DNA from: Burkholderiales bacterium UBA4657
GTDB lineage: Bacteria; Pseudomonadota; Gammaproteobacteria; Burkholderiales; Burkholderiaceae_E
Length of the DNA stretch: 13,834 bases
Assembly (NCBI GenBank): GCA_002405475.1
Contig: DHLX01000030.1
Span: forward strand, 7,470 to 21,303
Reading direction: 5' to 3'
Position numbers and translations under genes: made by a program. This document shows positions 13,821-13,834 of this stretch, piece after piece (within the stretch, counting starts at the first letter, position 1; the number at the start of each line of letters is the position of its first letter). The notes beneath the pieces were generated by a model. That model made no database searches. It was not told the origin of the DNA and saw only the letters and a list, made by a program, of their open reading frames with translations.

Positions 13821-13834
13821 CCCCCATTTAACGT
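13813..13834. mobile_element. Probable end of an insertion sequence (IS3-like terminus)
   Basis: The 22 bases from 13813 begin TGAAGTAGCCCCCATTTAAC and interrupt the solute-binding protein gene at the point where conserved coding stops. A TG start followed by a CCCCC run resembles the terminal inverted repeats I recall for IS3-family elements. Only this end is inside the window, so transposase, target duplication and family cannot be confirmed. Confidence 0.4.

Noticed and set aside
1..13834. CRISPR arrays, rRNA genes, riboswitches or an origin
   Set aside because: No regularly spaced repeats, rRNA-like stretches, recognised aptamers or DnaA-box clusters were seen.

Overview
The window reads as a chromosomal segment of a betaproteobacterium, most likely order Burkholderiales and possibly Alcaligenaceae (Bordetella/Achromobacter-like). 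This rests on the betaproteobacterial flavour of GuaA and GuaB, a DUF4124 protein beside guaB, and tadA and an LD-carboxypeptidase downstream of guaA; it is inference, not a database match. The left edge cuts through a tRNA-Gly gene. The right edge lies in what looks like the first bases of an insertion sequence that breaks a transporter gene. Both edges are multi-copy sequence, so this may be a whole assembly contig.

Layout. 1-1795 (minus strand): tRNA-Gly and a KefB/KefC-type cation/proton antiporter. 1825-2733 (plus): an EamA-type exporter whose 3' end overlaps the convergent ldcA gene by 21 bases. 2713-4420 (minus): LD-carboxypeptidase, tRNA adenosine deaminase TadA and a two-helix channel-like membrane protein, tightly packed. 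4407-6220: an accessory patch with a HigB-HigA toxin-antitoxin pair, an MqsA-like zinc/HTH antitoxin without its usual MqsR toxin, a truncated second copy of the higA 5' end, and fragments of unidentified coding sequence. 6221-10571 (minus): the guanine nucleotide genes guaB and guaA, separated by moaC and a Phd-VapC toxin-antitoxin module. 10623-12106 (plus, divergent from guaB): a second EamA-type transporter and a DUF4124 periplasmic protein overlapping by four bases. 12255-13834 (plus): a LacI-family regulator with a palindromic operator in front of it, then the first part of an ABC transporter substrate-binding protein that ends abruptly at an IS-like terminus.

How it works together. GuaB (IMP to XMP) and GuaA (XMP to GMP) complete GMP synthesis; MoaC, translated from a GTG inside the end of guaB, works in molybdenum cofactor synthesis, which starts from GTP. 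GuaA is bracketed by two toxin-antitoxin loci. vapC stops three bases before guaA, which has no strong ribosome binding site of its own, so the autoregulated phd-vapC promoter may also drive an essential gene. On the other side, higB, higA and the mqsA-like gene are joined by two ATGA stop/start overlaps behind a promoter that overlaps an inverted repeat. The likeliest unusual system here is this HigB-HigA-MqsA-like three-gene unit together with its decayed relative beside it. All calls are from reading the sequence; no search was run.
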